This document shows, in pieces, positions 15,129 to 23,515 of a stretch of 34,067 nucleotides of DNA. A program made the translations under genes and the position numbers. The first letter of the stretch is position 1, and each line of letters begins with the position of its first letter. The notes beneath the pieces are model-generated. The model ran no database searches. It was given only the letters and a program-made list of their open reading frames with translations, and was not told the DNA's origin. Origin of the DNA: Roseomonas xinghualingensis (GTDB lineage: Bacteria; Pseudomonadota; Alphaproteobacteria; Acetobacterales; Acetobacteraceae); assembly GCF_025791835.1 (NCBI RefSeq), contig NZ_JAOXLP010000032.1, forward strand, positions 1-34,067. Reading direction: 5' to 3'.

Positions 15129-15751
15129 GACGGTCTCCTGACGCCACATGGCCCAGGCCTTGATTTGGTGATGGCAGCCGCCGATCAAGGACAGATGGAG
15201 CACGGAGGAAAAGCCTCATGGGCACGCCCGGCCCTGAAGGCACCACATGCCAGCACAGCAGCCTGGCCTGCGGCTCCGGCTTGGTGCCGGCATGTGAGGG
15301 AGGGTAAGTGCAGGTGGATACGCCGTTTCACTGTTGCCTGTTGTGCCCTGGGTCCAGCTTCCGTTACGGGCTCGGCTTCTGCTGTTGGCGGTACTCCACG
15401 ATATCAGCTTACCGGCCTGGGCCGACTGCACCCCCCCCTCGGCAGATAGGGTGTGCGTTTGTTATGTATTACGCTATCGAAATAACATCCAGAACGGATG
15501 GAACTTCGGTTTGGTAATGATGATTTGGTAACTTGGGTTAGTCATCTGCTTGCATGGCGGTTTCAGTGCTGCTTCAGGCATCCATCCGTTATCGTGATCA
15601 GCCCAGGCATGGCGCTCCCGGCTTTATTGAAGCCTTCTATCCGGGGCAGTCGAACCCGGGATGCCTAAGTCGGCCAGAATGGTGCCAGTTCCGCTTAGCG
15701 GTGCCGAGGCCACGCCATAGCATTCCAGACAGGACGGGAGGGGCAGATCAC
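15129..15751. other. about 620-bp region without a convincing gene
   Basis: Just upstream of the DUF2934 start, CCTTGAT (15158-15164) and ATCAAGG (15184-15190) form a 7-bp inverted repeat. At 15450-15540 the base composition turns AT-rich and holds two TTTGGTAA direct repeats (15510-15517 and 15524-15531), 14 bp apart. Reading frames here have no good start site and resemble nothing I know. It may contain promoter or small-RNA sequence, but I cannot show that. Confidence 0.45.
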
Positions 15752-15916
15752 ATGATCTTTGCGATGGCCGTGGGCGTGCCGCTGACGCTCTATTTCCTGG
15801 CAATCACCGTAGTCTACGCGGTGCCCTGCCTGATCTGGGGCTACCGGCGCCTGCGAATGCCGCGTTTTATGCTTGGCACCGTCATGGCGGTTGCGGGCCT
15901 GTACATCGCCCTCTGA
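15752..15916 (+). CDS. small membrane protein with two predicted TM segments (54 aa)
   Basis: The frame opens at 15554, but ATG 15752 has GGGAGGGG about five bases upstream. From there it encodes a 54-aa protein with two hydrophobic segments (about residues 2-29 and 39-54), separated by the basic loop YRRLRMPR. That is a typical small inner-membrane protein layout. I do not recognise the family. It is followed by two short inverted repeats (15915-15930 and 15952-15966), which could end transcription. Confidence 0.55.
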   Translation: MIFAMAVGVPLTLYFLAITVVYAVPCLIWGYRRLRMPRFMLGTVMAVAGLYIAL

Positions 15917-15951
15917 AACGCTCCTGTTTCGTCCGGTGGACTGAAACCTGA

Positions 15952-15966
15952 CGCAACCTTGTTGCG
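15952..15966. repeat. short inverted repeat after the small membrane protein gene
   Basis: CGCAAC-CTT-GTTGCG is a perfect 6-bp stem with a 3-base loop, preceded by GAAAC/GTTTC around 15915-15930. It may be a weak terminator or a regulator site for the next frame. Confidence 0.3.
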
Positions 15967-15996
15967 AAACAATATCGTTATGGCTACGACTTGAAT

Positions 15997-16203
15997 ATGC
16001 CTCCTCCACCGCCCGGCCTGACCCGCATCCTCGGTATTGCGGTCAGCGATGCCTCAAGCAAGCTCAGTGGACCCTGTTACAAGGTCGAGTACCAAACGGC
16101 GGAAGGCGAGGCCGTCTTGGAACTCTGCACAACCCGGATGCACACGCTCTGCATTTTTGACGCCTTCTGGAGCGGAAGCCTTATCCCGCTTCCCGTGCAG
16201 TAA
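15997..16203 (+). CDS. possible small hypothetical protein (68 aa)
   Basis: A short frame starting MPPPPPGLTRILGIAV from ATG 15997 (an upstream TTG lies at 15991). Its residue mix is protein-like (SGPCYKVEY, EGEAVLELCTTRM), but there is no clear ribosome-binding site and I recognise no family. It may be real or chance in GC-rich DNA. From its end to the tRNA at 16401 I see no further gene. Confidence 0.3.
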   Translation: MPPPPPGLTRILGIAVSDASSKLSGPCYKVEYQTAEGEAVLELCTTRMHTLCIFDAFWSGSLIPLPVQ

Positions 16204-16400
16204 CCTTCCCGCACCAACCCTGGCGCCGAGCTTCGTCGGGCGAGGCAGTCATCCTCGATTATCTGCCCGGTGGCTGTGCAGCCACAGCACGTCCGTTCCT
16301 GACCAGCCGCTGGCAAGGTGCCCGGCAGGATCTCGGGGAAGAGCGAGGTTTGTACGAGGCCGATCTGGGCGAACCAGACCCGTGGGTAAAACAACGGAAG

Positions 16401-16477
16401 TGGTGTCCCCGGCGGGATTCGAACCCACGGCCCCGGGATTAGGAATCCCGTGCTCTATCCTGCTGAGCTACGGAGAC
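16401..16477 (-). tRNA. tRNA-Arg(CCT)
   Basis: The minus strand folds as a full cloverleaf: acceptor GTCTCCG/CGGGGAC, D-arm GCTC/GAGC, anticodon stem CGGGA/TCCCG with loop TTCCTAA (anticodon CCT), T-loop TTCGAAT and an encoded 3' CCA. Length 77 including CCA. It would read the rare AGG arginine codon. Confidence 0.97.
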
Positions 16478-16560
16478 ACGACGCCTTAGTCTAGCGCCCT
16501 GCCGCCGGTCGTTAAAGCCCCACACTTGAGCCCGGCTCCGAACCGTCCTCCACTCCTCCC

Positions 16561-17502
16561 ATGTCAAACGATCCCCGCCTCGATCCTGAGATGGCTGCCT
16601 TCATGGCGATGATGGCGCCGGCTACCCGCCGCAGAGTCTGGAACGCCCGCTCGACGCCTCTCGCGCCACGAATGACATGCTGAACATGACCCTGTTCAGC
16701 CCCGATCCGACCATGGCCGAAAGCACGGATAAATGGGCCCTGGCCCGCGGCCGCCGGCTGCTTTGCCGCCTGCACCGCCCACGCACCGATGTGCCTCTGC
16801 CGGTCCTCATCTACCTGCATGGCGGCGGCTGGGTGTGGAACAGCATCGACACGCATGACCCCCTGATGCGCAGCTACGCTGAAGGCGCTGGCTGTGCGGT
16901 GATAGGGCCGGATTATGCGCTGAGCCCCGAGGCCGCCTTCCCTCAGGCGCTGGAGGAGGTGGCGGCCGTCACCCGCTGGGTCGCGGCGCATGGCGCCGAA
17001 TGGGGGCTGGACGGCTCGCGCATCGTGCTGGGCGGGGGATTCCGCCGGCGCGAACCTGGCGCTGGGCGCGGCGCTGCTGCTGCGCCAATCCGATCCCGAC
17101 CTGCGGCTGCGGGGCCTGCTGCTGAACTACGGCGTCTTCGACGACCGCATGGCCACCCCCAGCTACTCCGAATTCGCCGATGGCTATGGGCTGACGCGGG
17201 AGAAGATGCGGTTCTACTGGGATTGCTACGCACCCAATCCCGCCGATCGCCTCTCGCCCTTCGCCGCTCCTATCCGGGGTGATCTGCGCGGCCTGCCGTC
17301 TTGCCTGATCCATATTGCGGAACTGGATGTGCTGGCGGATGAGAACCGGGAGATGGCGAAGGCCCTGCGCGCCGTGGGCGTGCCCGTGGAAGAGGAGACC
17401 TTCCACGGCACCGTCCATGGCTTCCTGCGGGCGCGGGACCATGTCCCGGCCGCGCGGCGCGCCATTGCGGGCGCGGCGGATTGGCTGAAGCGGGTGATCT
17501 GA
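16561..17502 (+). pseudogene. alpha/beta-hydrolase (HSL/Aes-type esterase) with two frameshifts
   Basis: The esterase is spread over three frames. The start MSNDPRLDPEMAAFMAMMA (frame of 16561) breaks near 16618, where one base appears missing. The second frame runs YPPQSLERPLDASRATNDML through the oxyanion motif HGGGW to IVLGG. At 17035-17040 a run of five G has one base too many, and the third frame resumes GDSAGANLALG, the nucleophile motif. It then carries the acid (ELDVLADENREM) and the catalytic His (GTVHGF). The joined length is about 313 aa, normal for hormone-sensitive-lipase-type esterases. All catalytic residues survive, so the shifts may be recent mutations or sequencing errors; as written the gene is broken. 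Confidence 0.8.
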
Positions 17503-17515
17503 GGCGCGGCGGCGT

Positions 17516-18481
17516 TCAGCGCCGCCGGAACCGCTCCACCGCCGAAACCAGGGCGGTCCGCACGCCTGGCTCCAGCGCCGAATGCCCGGCATCCGGCACC
17601 ACGGTCAGCCGGGCCATCGGCCAGGCCTCAGCCAGATCGAAGGCGGAGATGGGGGGGCAGACCATGTCGTAGCGGCCCTGCACGATCTCGGCCGGCACAT
17701 GGGCCAGCCGGTCCATCCGGGCCAGCAGCCCCTCGGGCGACAGGAAGAGGTTGTTGGCGAAGTAATGCGCCTCGATCCGGGCCAGGCCCAGGGCGGACCG
17801 GTCCTGCGCGAAGGAGGCGACCGTCTCGGGGCTCGGCATCAGCGTGCTGCACAGCCCCTCATAATTGCTCCAGGCCCGGGCGGCGGCCATGTGCACGGAG
17901 GGATCGGGATTGGTCAGGCGGCGTAGATAGGCGCCGAGCAGGTCATCCCTCTCCTCCGGCGTCACATGCTCGGCGAAGGCGGACCAGGCATCGGGAAAGA
18001 CGCGGCGCAACCCGTAGAGGAACCACTGCACCTCATCCATGCGCCCCAGGAACACGCCGCGCAGCACGCAGCCCGCCACGCGGTCGGGATGCGCCTGGGC
18101 ATAGGCGAGGGCGAGGGTCGATCCCCAGGAGCCGCCGAAGAGCAGCCAGCGCTCAATGCCCAGGAAGCGCCTCAGCGTCTCGATGTCTTCCACCAGATGG
18201 GGCGTGGTGTTCTCGCGCAGCTCGCCCAGGGGGCGGGAGCGGCCGGCGCCCCGCTGGTCGAAGATCACCACGCGCCAGTGCAGCGGGTCGAAGAAGCGGC
18301 GATGCACTGCCCCGGCCCCGGCGCCCGGCCCGCCATGCAGAAAGAGCACCGGCTGGCCGCGGGGGTTCCCCACCTGCTCCCAGTACATGACATGCGCCGG
18401 TCCGCCCGCCCCGGAATGGGAGAGCGGAAGCAGTCCCGTCTCATAGGGGGCGATATCCGGAAAAAGGTCGCCGCGCGGCAT
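17516..18481 (-). CDS. pip: proline iminopeptidase
   Basis: A 321-aa serine peptidase of family S33 that removes N-terminal proline from peptides. Hallmarks are an HGGPGAG oxyanion loop, DQRGAGRSRP, the nucleophile motif GGSWGSTLAL, and a C-terminal GRYDMVCPP and AGHS that provide the Asp and His. YWEQVGNP and the cap-domain sequence are typical of Pip. The frame extends to 18574, but ATG 18481 (MPRGDLFPDIAPYETG) matches the family start. It is divergent from the gene at 18589. Confidence 0.93.
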   Translation of the reverse strand: MPRGDLFPDIAPYETGLLPLSHSGAGGPAHVMYWEQVGNPRGQPVLFLHGGPGAGAGAVHRRFFDPLHWRVVIFDQRGAGRSRPLGELRENTTPHLVEDIETLRRFLGIERWLLFGGSWGSTLALAYAQAHPDRVAGCVLRGVFLGRMDEVQWFLYGLRRVFPDAWSAFAEHVTPEERDDLLGAYLRRLTNPDPSVHMAAARAWSNYEGLCSTLMPSPETVASFAQDRSALGLARIEAHYFANNLFLSPEGLLARMDRLAHVPAEIVQGRYDMVCPPISAFDLAEAWPMARLTVVPDAGHSALEPGVRTALVSAVERFRRR

Positions 18482-18588
18482 ATCTCTTCTTTGGCGCAAG
18501 GGATGGCTGGCGCGCAACGGGGCGGCGGGCTCACAATGGCCTTTTCCGCCCCTTCGCGCGGAGCCCTCCCGCACCTAACTTGGCACTA

Positions 18589-19389
18589 ATGCCCCGTTCC
18601 ACCCCTGGCCCGTTCCACGCCGCCCGAAACGGTCCCCAACCGGGTCCCCGAGGGACGGGTGCGCGGGCGGGGGAGGTGCGCTGCGCTGTCTGCGGCACGG
18701 AGAGCCGCCAGCCGCGCTTCCGCCCCATCCCGCCAGAGGGGGCGCCTGATCTTGATCTCCGCCCGGGCGAGCCGCTGCGCGGCACCATGGCGTCCTGGCT
18801 GCAGCAATGCCCCTATTGCAGCTATGTCGCGCCCGATATCACCCATGCGCACCCCGCCGCCATCGAGGCGGTGGGCACCGCGCCCTTCCGAGCCCTGATC
18901 GCCGACACCGCCCACCCGCTGCTGGCACGCCGCTTCCTCGGCTATGCCTATGTACTGGAGGAGAGCGGCGCCCTGCATGCCGCCGCCGAGGCGACCCTGC
19001 AGGCAGCCTGGGCCGCCGACGATGCCCGCAAGCCCGATCTCGCCCGCGCCTGGCGGGGCGATGCCGTCGCCCTGTGGCGGGCAGGCCCGCCCCTGGACGC
19101 GGAGCAGACCGTGCGGGTGGTGGATGCGCTTCGCCGTGCGGAGGCCTTCGAGGATGCCGCCGCCACGGCCGAGCAGCTCGCCGCCTCCCATCCGCCTGAA
19201 GTGGTGGCGGGGGTGATCGCGCTGGAACTGCGGCTGATCGCGTTGCGGGATTCCGGCCGCCACACCGTGGCCAGCGCCCTGCCGCCACCAGCGCGCCGGC
19301 CGCATGCCAGCCAGGGCACGATCGCCAAGCGGAACGGCATGGGCGGCTTCTGGGCCTTCCTCCGGCGCCTCTGGCGACCGAAAGACTAG
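18589..19389 (+). CDS. two-CxxC, DUF2225-like hypothetical protein
   Basis: A 266-aa protein with two cysteine pairs, CAVCG (about residue 36) and CPYCSY (about residue 76), separated by the DLDLRPGEP motif. This layout is reminiscent of DUF2225 and probably binds zinc. The rest (about 95-235) is Ala-rich helical, TPR-like in flavour, and ends in a basic tail. No ribosome-binding site is clear for ATG 18589 or the TTG at 18580, so the exact start is uncertain. It is 98 bp from the Zur-box/znuA promoter, but no functional link is shown. Confidence 0.7.
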   Translation: MPRSTPGPFHAARNGPQPGPRGTGARAGEVRCAVCGTESRQPRFRPIPPEGAPDLDLRPGEPLRGTMASWLQQCPYCSYVAPDITHAHPAAIEAVGTAPFRALIADTAHPLLARRFLGYAYVLEESGALHAAAEATLQAAWAADDARKPDLARAWRGDAVALWRAGPPLDAEQTVRVVDALRRAEAFEDAAATAEQLAASHPPEVVAGVIALELRLIALRDSGRHTVASALPPPARRPHASQGTIAKRNGMGGFWAFLRRLWRPKD

Positions 19390-19456
19390 TCTGGGGAAGG
19401 CGGGAGGGCCGGCGTTGGGATCGCCAGCCCCTTGTCAGTCTTAGTTATGCCGAGTT

Positions 19457-19473
19457 ATGTTATATCATAACTT
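19457..19473. promoter_or_regulatory. Zur box upstream of znuA
   Basis: ATGTTATATCATAACTT closely follows the core of the known Zur operator (ATGTTATANTATAACAT), differing at two symmetric-side bases. It ends 14 bases before the znuA start codon, overlapping the expected promoter region as a zinc-dependent repressor site would. An additional GTTATG lies at 19444-19449. Confidence 0.8.
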
Positions 19474-19487
19474 CATGAGGTCGCCCG

Positions 19488-20426
19488 ATGCAGCGTCGCG
19501 CCTTCCTTGCTGCCGCCCTTTCGCTGCCTGCCCTTCGCCATGCCTCCGCCCAGGCGGCGCTACCGGTCGTCGCCAGCTTCTCCATCCTCGGAGATCTGGT
19601 GCGGCAGGTGGCGGGGGAGAGGTCCATCGATCTGTCCGTCTTCGTCGGGCCGGATGGCGATGCGCATGATTTCCAGCCTCGCCCCTCGGATGCCGAAAGG
19701 CTGCGCGGTGCCGCGCTGCTGGTCCAGAATGGCCTGGGCTATGATGGCTGGCTTGGCCGGCTGACCAGCGCCGCCGGATTCCGTGGCGTATCCACCTCGG
19801 CCAGCACTGGGGTGAGGCTCCGCCCGACGGAGGGGGGGCATGATCACGGCCATGCCCATGGAACCGCCCGCCGGGGCCAGGTGGCGGAGCCGGCGGCCGA
19901 TCCGCATGCCTGGGGCGATCCGCGCAACGGGCAGGTCTATCTCCGCAACATCGCGGCGGGATTCTCTGCCGCCGATCCTGGCAATGCAGCCCTCTACGCC
20001 CGCAATGCCGAAACCGCCTCGGCCCGGCTCGCCACGCTGGATGCCGAGATCCGGGCTGCCATCGCCACCGTGCCGGAGGCGCGCCGGAAGGTGCTCACCA
20101 GCCATGACGCCTTCGGCTATTTCGGCGATGCCTATGGCATCCGCTTCCTGGCGCCCCAGGGCGTCAGCACGCATTCCGAGCCTTCTGCCGCCCAGGTCGG
20201 TGCGCTTATCCGCCGGCTGCGGGCCGAGGGCATCACCGCCGTCTTCGTCGAGAACATGAGCAGCACCGCCACGCTGGAGAGGCTGGCGCGGGAGGCTGGA
20301 GTGCGCGTGCGTGGCCGCCTCTATGCTGATGCGCTTTCGCCTCCGGACGGGCCGGCCCCGACCTACGAGGCCCTGTTCCGCCACAACACCGGCCTGATCG
20401 TGCCAGCCATGCGGGGTAACGACTGA
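19488..20426 (+). CDS. znuA: zinc ABC transporter substrate-binding protein ZnuA
   Basis: A 312-aa periplasmic metal-binding protein of the cluster A-I (ZnuA/TroA) family that delivers Zn2+ to an ABC importer. It has a signal peptide (residues 1-22, ending HASAQA). Metal ligands fall at His60 (DAHDF), His140 (DPHAW) and His206 (TSHDAFGYF), with a late Asp. The short His-rich loop GGHDHGHAHG (about 116-125) is typical of zinc rather than manganese binders. The start at ATG 19488 has GAGG seven bases upstream. A Zur box lies just before it. The permease and ATPase genes are not in this window; the next gene is a porin overlapping its stop codon. Confidence 0.93.
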   Translation: MQRRAFLAAALSLPALRHASAQAALPVVASFSILGDLVRQVAGERSIDLSVFVGPDGDAHDFQPRPSDAERLRGAALLVQNGLGYDGWLGRLTSAAGFRGVSTSASTGVRLRPTEGGHDHGHAHGTARRGQVAEPAADPHAWGDPRNGQVYLRNIAAGFSAADPGNAALYARNAETASARLATLDAEIRAAIATVPEARRKVLTSHDAFGYFGDAYGIRFLAPQGVSTHSEPSAAQVGALIRRLRAEGITAVFVENMSSTATLERLAREAGVRVRGRLYADALSPPDGPAPTYEALFRHNTGLIVPAMRGND

Positions 20427-21637
20427 TGCGCGCTCTTCCCTTTCTGGTTGTCATAGCCTTGGGGGCGGCGCCGGTCATGGCTGAAACGGATGCGCCTTCG
20501 GGCAGCGGCGTGAACCTCTATCCGAGGATCGAGGCGGAACTGGAATCGCGCCTCTTCTCCGCATCCACCACTTCCGCATTGGAGCGTGATCAGCGCGGTA
20601 CCAATATTTTCCTGCGCGGCGAGTTCGAGGCGACGCTTCACCTCTCACCCCAATGGTCGGTCGAGGGTGCCATCGATCTGGAGCCGATCCGCGAAGTGGA
20701 GCCGAAGGGCGGCACGGTCGGGTTCCGCGATCAGGCGGCTTACATCGAGACGCTGCGCCTCGATTGGAAGCCGACCGAGCGCCTGACCCTTTTCGCCGGG
20801 AAGTTCACCGCCCCCTTCGGGCATGGCCATGAGGACTTCCCCGGCCTTTTGCTCGATGTGCGCGCGGAGGAGACTTACAAGATCCGCGAGAGCATCGGCA
20901 TCGGCGGCACCGTGGCTGCTGTCTCCGATCCCCGCTTCGGCGAGCACAAGCTTTCCGCCGCCGTCTTTGGCTTCGATACCAGCCCGCTGAGCGAGACGGC
21001 CTTCACCCGCAAGCGCTGCTGCGAGGGCGGCTTCGAGCGCTTCTCCCGCAACACGCGCGGCCAGGGCGGGCCGGGAAATACCGGCCAGTTCGACAACTAC
21101 GTCATCGCCCTGGATGGCGAGGACATGCCCTTCCTGCCCAACACCGCCTATCATCTCGCGCTCCTCTCGCGCGGCCCAGGCGTGGACGGCACGAAGCGGG
21201 AGACGGGCTTCGTCGCCGGGCTGCGGCACGAGATCCGTTGGACCGAGGACACCAGCACCTTGCTCTTCGGCGAGTTCGTGCAGTTCCGCGGCGCCGGTGG
21301 CGACCCGCGTGAGCAGAGGCCGGAGATCCTGAACGAGCCTGGCATGGCAATAGGTGGGTCCAGCGAGGTGACGGTGCTGGAGCGCCGCCGCTTCACCACC
21401 ATCGGCGCGCAGACCCGATCGGGACCCTGGCGCGCGACCATCGGATTCCAGCAGGATGAGCGGAAGCGCAGCGAAAACCAGTTGCCGCGCGCGAGCTTCT
21501 TCGAGGCCTCGGTGGGGCGCGACCTGCCGATGAACTTCCGCCTTGATGTCGGCTACCAGTACAGCACCGGCGTCGAGCGCCGGGGGGACAAGGCCGATGC
21601 CGTCATCGGGGTGCTTGGCTGGAGCGCGTCCTTCTGA
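20426..21637 (+). CDS. outer-membrane beta-barrel porin-like protein coupled to znuA
   Basis: A 403-aa protein with a signal peptide (residues 1-19, ending PVMA) and a body of alternating amphipathic strands (for example RLTLFAGKF and WRATIGFQ), ending in Phe. These are hallmarks of a beta-barrel assembled in the outer membrane. There is no plug domain or TonB box, so it is a porin-type rather than a ZnuD-type channel. Its ATG overlaps the znuA stop (TGATG), so it shares the Zur-controlled mRNA. The inferred role is zinc or chelated-zinc entry across the outer membrane. I cannot name the exact family. Confidence 0.8.
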   Translation: MRALPFLVVIALGAAPVMAETDAPSGSGVNLYPRIEAELESRLFSASTTSALERDQRGTNIFLRGEFEATLHLSPQWSVEGAIDLEPIREVEPKGGTVGFRDQAAYIETLRLDWKPTERLTLFAGKFTAPFGHGHEDFPGLLLDVRAEETYKIRESIGIGGTVAAVSDPRFGEHKLSAAVFGFDTSPLSETAFTRKRCCEGGFERFSRNTRGQGGPGNTGQFDNYVIALDGEDMPFLPNTAYHLALLSRGPGVDGTKRETGFVAGLRHEIRWTEDTSTLLFGEFVQFRGAGGDPREQRPEILNEPGMAIGGSSEVTVLERRRFTTIGAQTRSGPWRATIGFQQDERKRSENQLPRASFFEASVGRDLPMNFRLDVGYQYSTGVERRGDKADAVIGVLGWSASF

Positions 21638-21652
21638 CGGAAGACCGCCGCT

Positions 21653-22054
21653 TCAGGGGCCTGGGCGAGGGGACGCATGGCAGACGGCCTCGATATTGTA
21701 GCCATCCGGGTCCAGCACGAAGGCTGCGTAATAATCGGCATGATAGCGGGGGCGCAGTCCCGGTGCGCCATTGTCTAACCCGCCTGCCTTCAGCGCTGCG
21801 TCGAAGAAGGCGTCCACCGCTTCCCGCGTGGCCGCGCTGAAGGCGAAATGCGGGAGCGGCGGGGTGGCGGCCCCCTGGACGATCCAGAAGTCGCCGCCGG
21901 GATCGAGTGACCGACCATGCCCGTCCGGCACGCCGAAGCCGGCGGCATCGGCATGCTCATGCGTGAAGCGATATCCCAGAGGGGCCAGCGCGGCCTCGTA
22001 GAACCGCCGGCTCCGGCCGAGGTCCGACACGTTGATGCCAAGGTGATCCAGCAT
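21653..22054 (-). CDS. VOC family (glyoxalase/bleomycin-resistance-like) protein
   Basis: A 133-aa member of the vicinal-oxygen-chelate superfamily, single-module size. It starts MLDHLGINVSDLGRSRRFYE and carries HFAFSA mid-protein and DPDGYNIEAVCH at the end. These are the beta-alpha-beta-beta-beta repeats with candidate metal ligands His4, the central His and the terminal Glu. Substrate unknown; the YNIEAVCH ending is common in uncharacterised glyoxalase-like proteins. It is convergent with the porin gene. Confidence 0.88.
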   Translation of the reverse strand: MLDHLGINVSDLGRSRRFYEAALAPLGYRFTHEHADAAGFGVPDGHGRSLDPGGDFWIVQGAATPPLPHFAFSAATREAVDAFFDAALKAGGLDNGAPGLRPRYHADYYAAFVLDPDGYNIEAVCHASPRPGP

Positions 22055-22162
22055 GTCGCTTCCTCCTGATGGGCCCGCGCGATCCTAGCCTTTTCGCGGC
22101 GCCAAGCGCGCCGGAATGCGGCGAGGCTCCCCCGGCCCGCGGCATTCTGCTAACCCCCTGCC

Positions 22163-22528
22163 ATGGACCGCATCTGGATCGCGGCCGGCTCCCTGGCTGG
22201 CCTCCTCGCCGTCGCCCTCTCGGCCTATGCGGCACATGGGCTGACACTGGACCCCGCCCGCGCCCGCATGATCGACAATGCACTGACGCAGCAGGGCTGG
22301 CACGCGCTGGCGCTGATTGCAGTCGGCATCCTGGCCGGCCGCTGGGGCGGCTGGGTGGTCAACGGGGCCGGGGCGGCCTTCCTTCTGGGCATGATCCTGT
22401 TCTGCGGCGCGGTCTGGACCGTGGCGATCACTGGGCGCAGCCTGGGTTCGATCGCCCCCGCCGGCGGGATGCTGATGATGCTGGGATGGCTGCTGCTGGC
22501 CGTCGCCGCGCTGACGAACCGCTCGTGA
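22163..22528 (+). CDS. DUF423 family membrane protein
   Basis: A 121-aa inner-membrane protein of the YgdD/DUF423 family. Four hydrophobic segments are visible (about residues 5-25, 46-60, 66-88 and 95-117). The family signatures A-x-GAHGL (here SAYAAHGL) and the QQGWHALAL segment are present. No biochemical function is known for the family. It overlaps the next gene (RlmM-like) by 4 bp, as DUF423 and RlmM-type genes often neighbour each other in other bacteria. Confidence 0.88.
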   Translation: MDRIWIAAGSLAGLLAVALSAYAAHGLTLDPARARMIDNALTQQGWHALALIAVGILAGRWGGWVVNGAGAAFLLGMILFCGAVWTVAITGRSLGSIAPAGGMLMMLGWLLLAVAALTNRS

Positions 22529-23466
22529 GCGGCAGCGGCACGCGGGGCGAGATCCGCTCCGCCTATCTGGCGGCCGAGGGTTTCGAGCCGGAGCTGGAAG
22601 AGGACCTGCGCCGCGCCGGCCGCCGCATCGCCGGCTGGCATGGGCCGCTCGCCCTCTCCCCCGATCCCGCGCCTGAAGGCCCGAATGCCACGCTCTGGGC
22701 GCTGGATGTCTGGGATGCGCCCCAGGAAATCCCGGCACCCTCCATCAAGGCCGCCGCCGATGCGCTGCGCGCCATCCAGCGCAACTGGGGCCTGCTGGAC
22801 GTGGCGCACCACCGCCGCGCCGCACTGATCCGCGATGCTCTGCCGGTGCTGCGCCCGAAGCCGATCGTCTTTCCGCAGGTGCCGCCCAGTTCCCATCTCG
22901 GCGGCTGGACCCTCCTGGCGCCGGACCGGCTGCTGGCCAGCCCGACCAAGAGCAGCCCCTTCATCAACGGTGCGCCGGTTTTCGTGGAGGACCGGGAGGG
23001 GCCGCCCAGCCGCGCCTATCTGAAGCTGTGGGAGGCGCTGACCCGCCTCGGCCGCTGGCCGGGAAAGGGTGAGACCTGCCTCGATCTCGGCGCCGTGCCG
23101 GGCGGCTGGAGCTGGGCGCTGGCGCAGCTCGGCGCGAAGGTGACGGCGGTGGACAAGGCGGAGATGGACCCGCTCGTCGCCGCCATGCCGAATGTGACCG
23201 TGAGGAAAGAGAGCGCCTTCGGCCTCGATCCCTTCCCGGTGGATTGGCTGTTCAGCGATGTGATCTGCTACCCGGCGCGGCTGCTGGGGCTGGTGCGGCG
23301 CTGGATGGAGGCGGGGGCGGCGAAGAACATCGTTGTCACCATCAAGTTCCAGGGCGAGACGGACCACGATACGGCCGCCGCCTTCGCGGCCATCCCGGAT
23401 GGGATGGTTTTCCATGGCGCGTACAACAAGCATGAGCTGATGTTCGCCTGGCCCCGCCAAGCCTGA
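22525..23466 (+). CDS. rlmM: RlmM-type (FtsJ-like) 23S rRNA 2'-O-methyltransferase
   Basis: A 313-aa SAM-dependent methyltransferase. The N-terminal part (1-170) is THUMP-like and the C-terminal part is an RrmJ/FtsJ fold. The SAM-binding motif is CLDLGAVPGGWSWAL, followed by AVDKAEM. The K-D-K-E-like tetrad is suggested by Lys/Asp in LFSDVICYPARL and IKFQG. E. coli RlmM modifies C2498 of 23S rRNA; the alphaproteobacterial homologue is shorter. The start is GTG 22525, in a GTGA overlap with the DUF423 stop; the frame is open far upstream but not convincingly so. Specific rRNA target is inferred from family. Confidence 0.85.
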   Translation: MSGSGTRGEIRSAYLAAEGFEPELEEDLRRAGRRIAGWHGPLALSPDPAPEGPNATLWALDVWDAPQEIPAPSIKAAADALRAIQRNWGLLDVAHHRRAALIRDALPVLRPKPIVFPQVPPSSHLGGWTLLAPDRLLASPTKSSPFINGAPVFVEDREGPPSRAYLKLWEALTRLGRWPGKGETCLDLGAVPGGWSWALAQLGAKVTAVDKAEMDPLVAAMPNVTVRKESAFGLDPFPVDWLFSDVICYPARLLGLVRRWMEAGAAKNIVVTIKFQGETDHDTAAAFAAIPDGMVFHGAYNKHELMFAWPRQA

Positions 23467-23515
23467 CCCGATCCACCGCTCCGCCGGCAGCGGCCATTGA
23501 AGAAAGGATGATCCC

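Noticed and set aside
16037..16489. 150-aa frame ending with a GFEPTAPGLGIP-type tail
   Set aside because: It is read across the complement of tRNA-Arg; this tail is a well-known false protein from tRNA antisense.
20645..21229. Antisense frames within the porin gene
   Set aside because: Shadow of the coding strand; the plus-strand frame has signal peptide and barrel strands.
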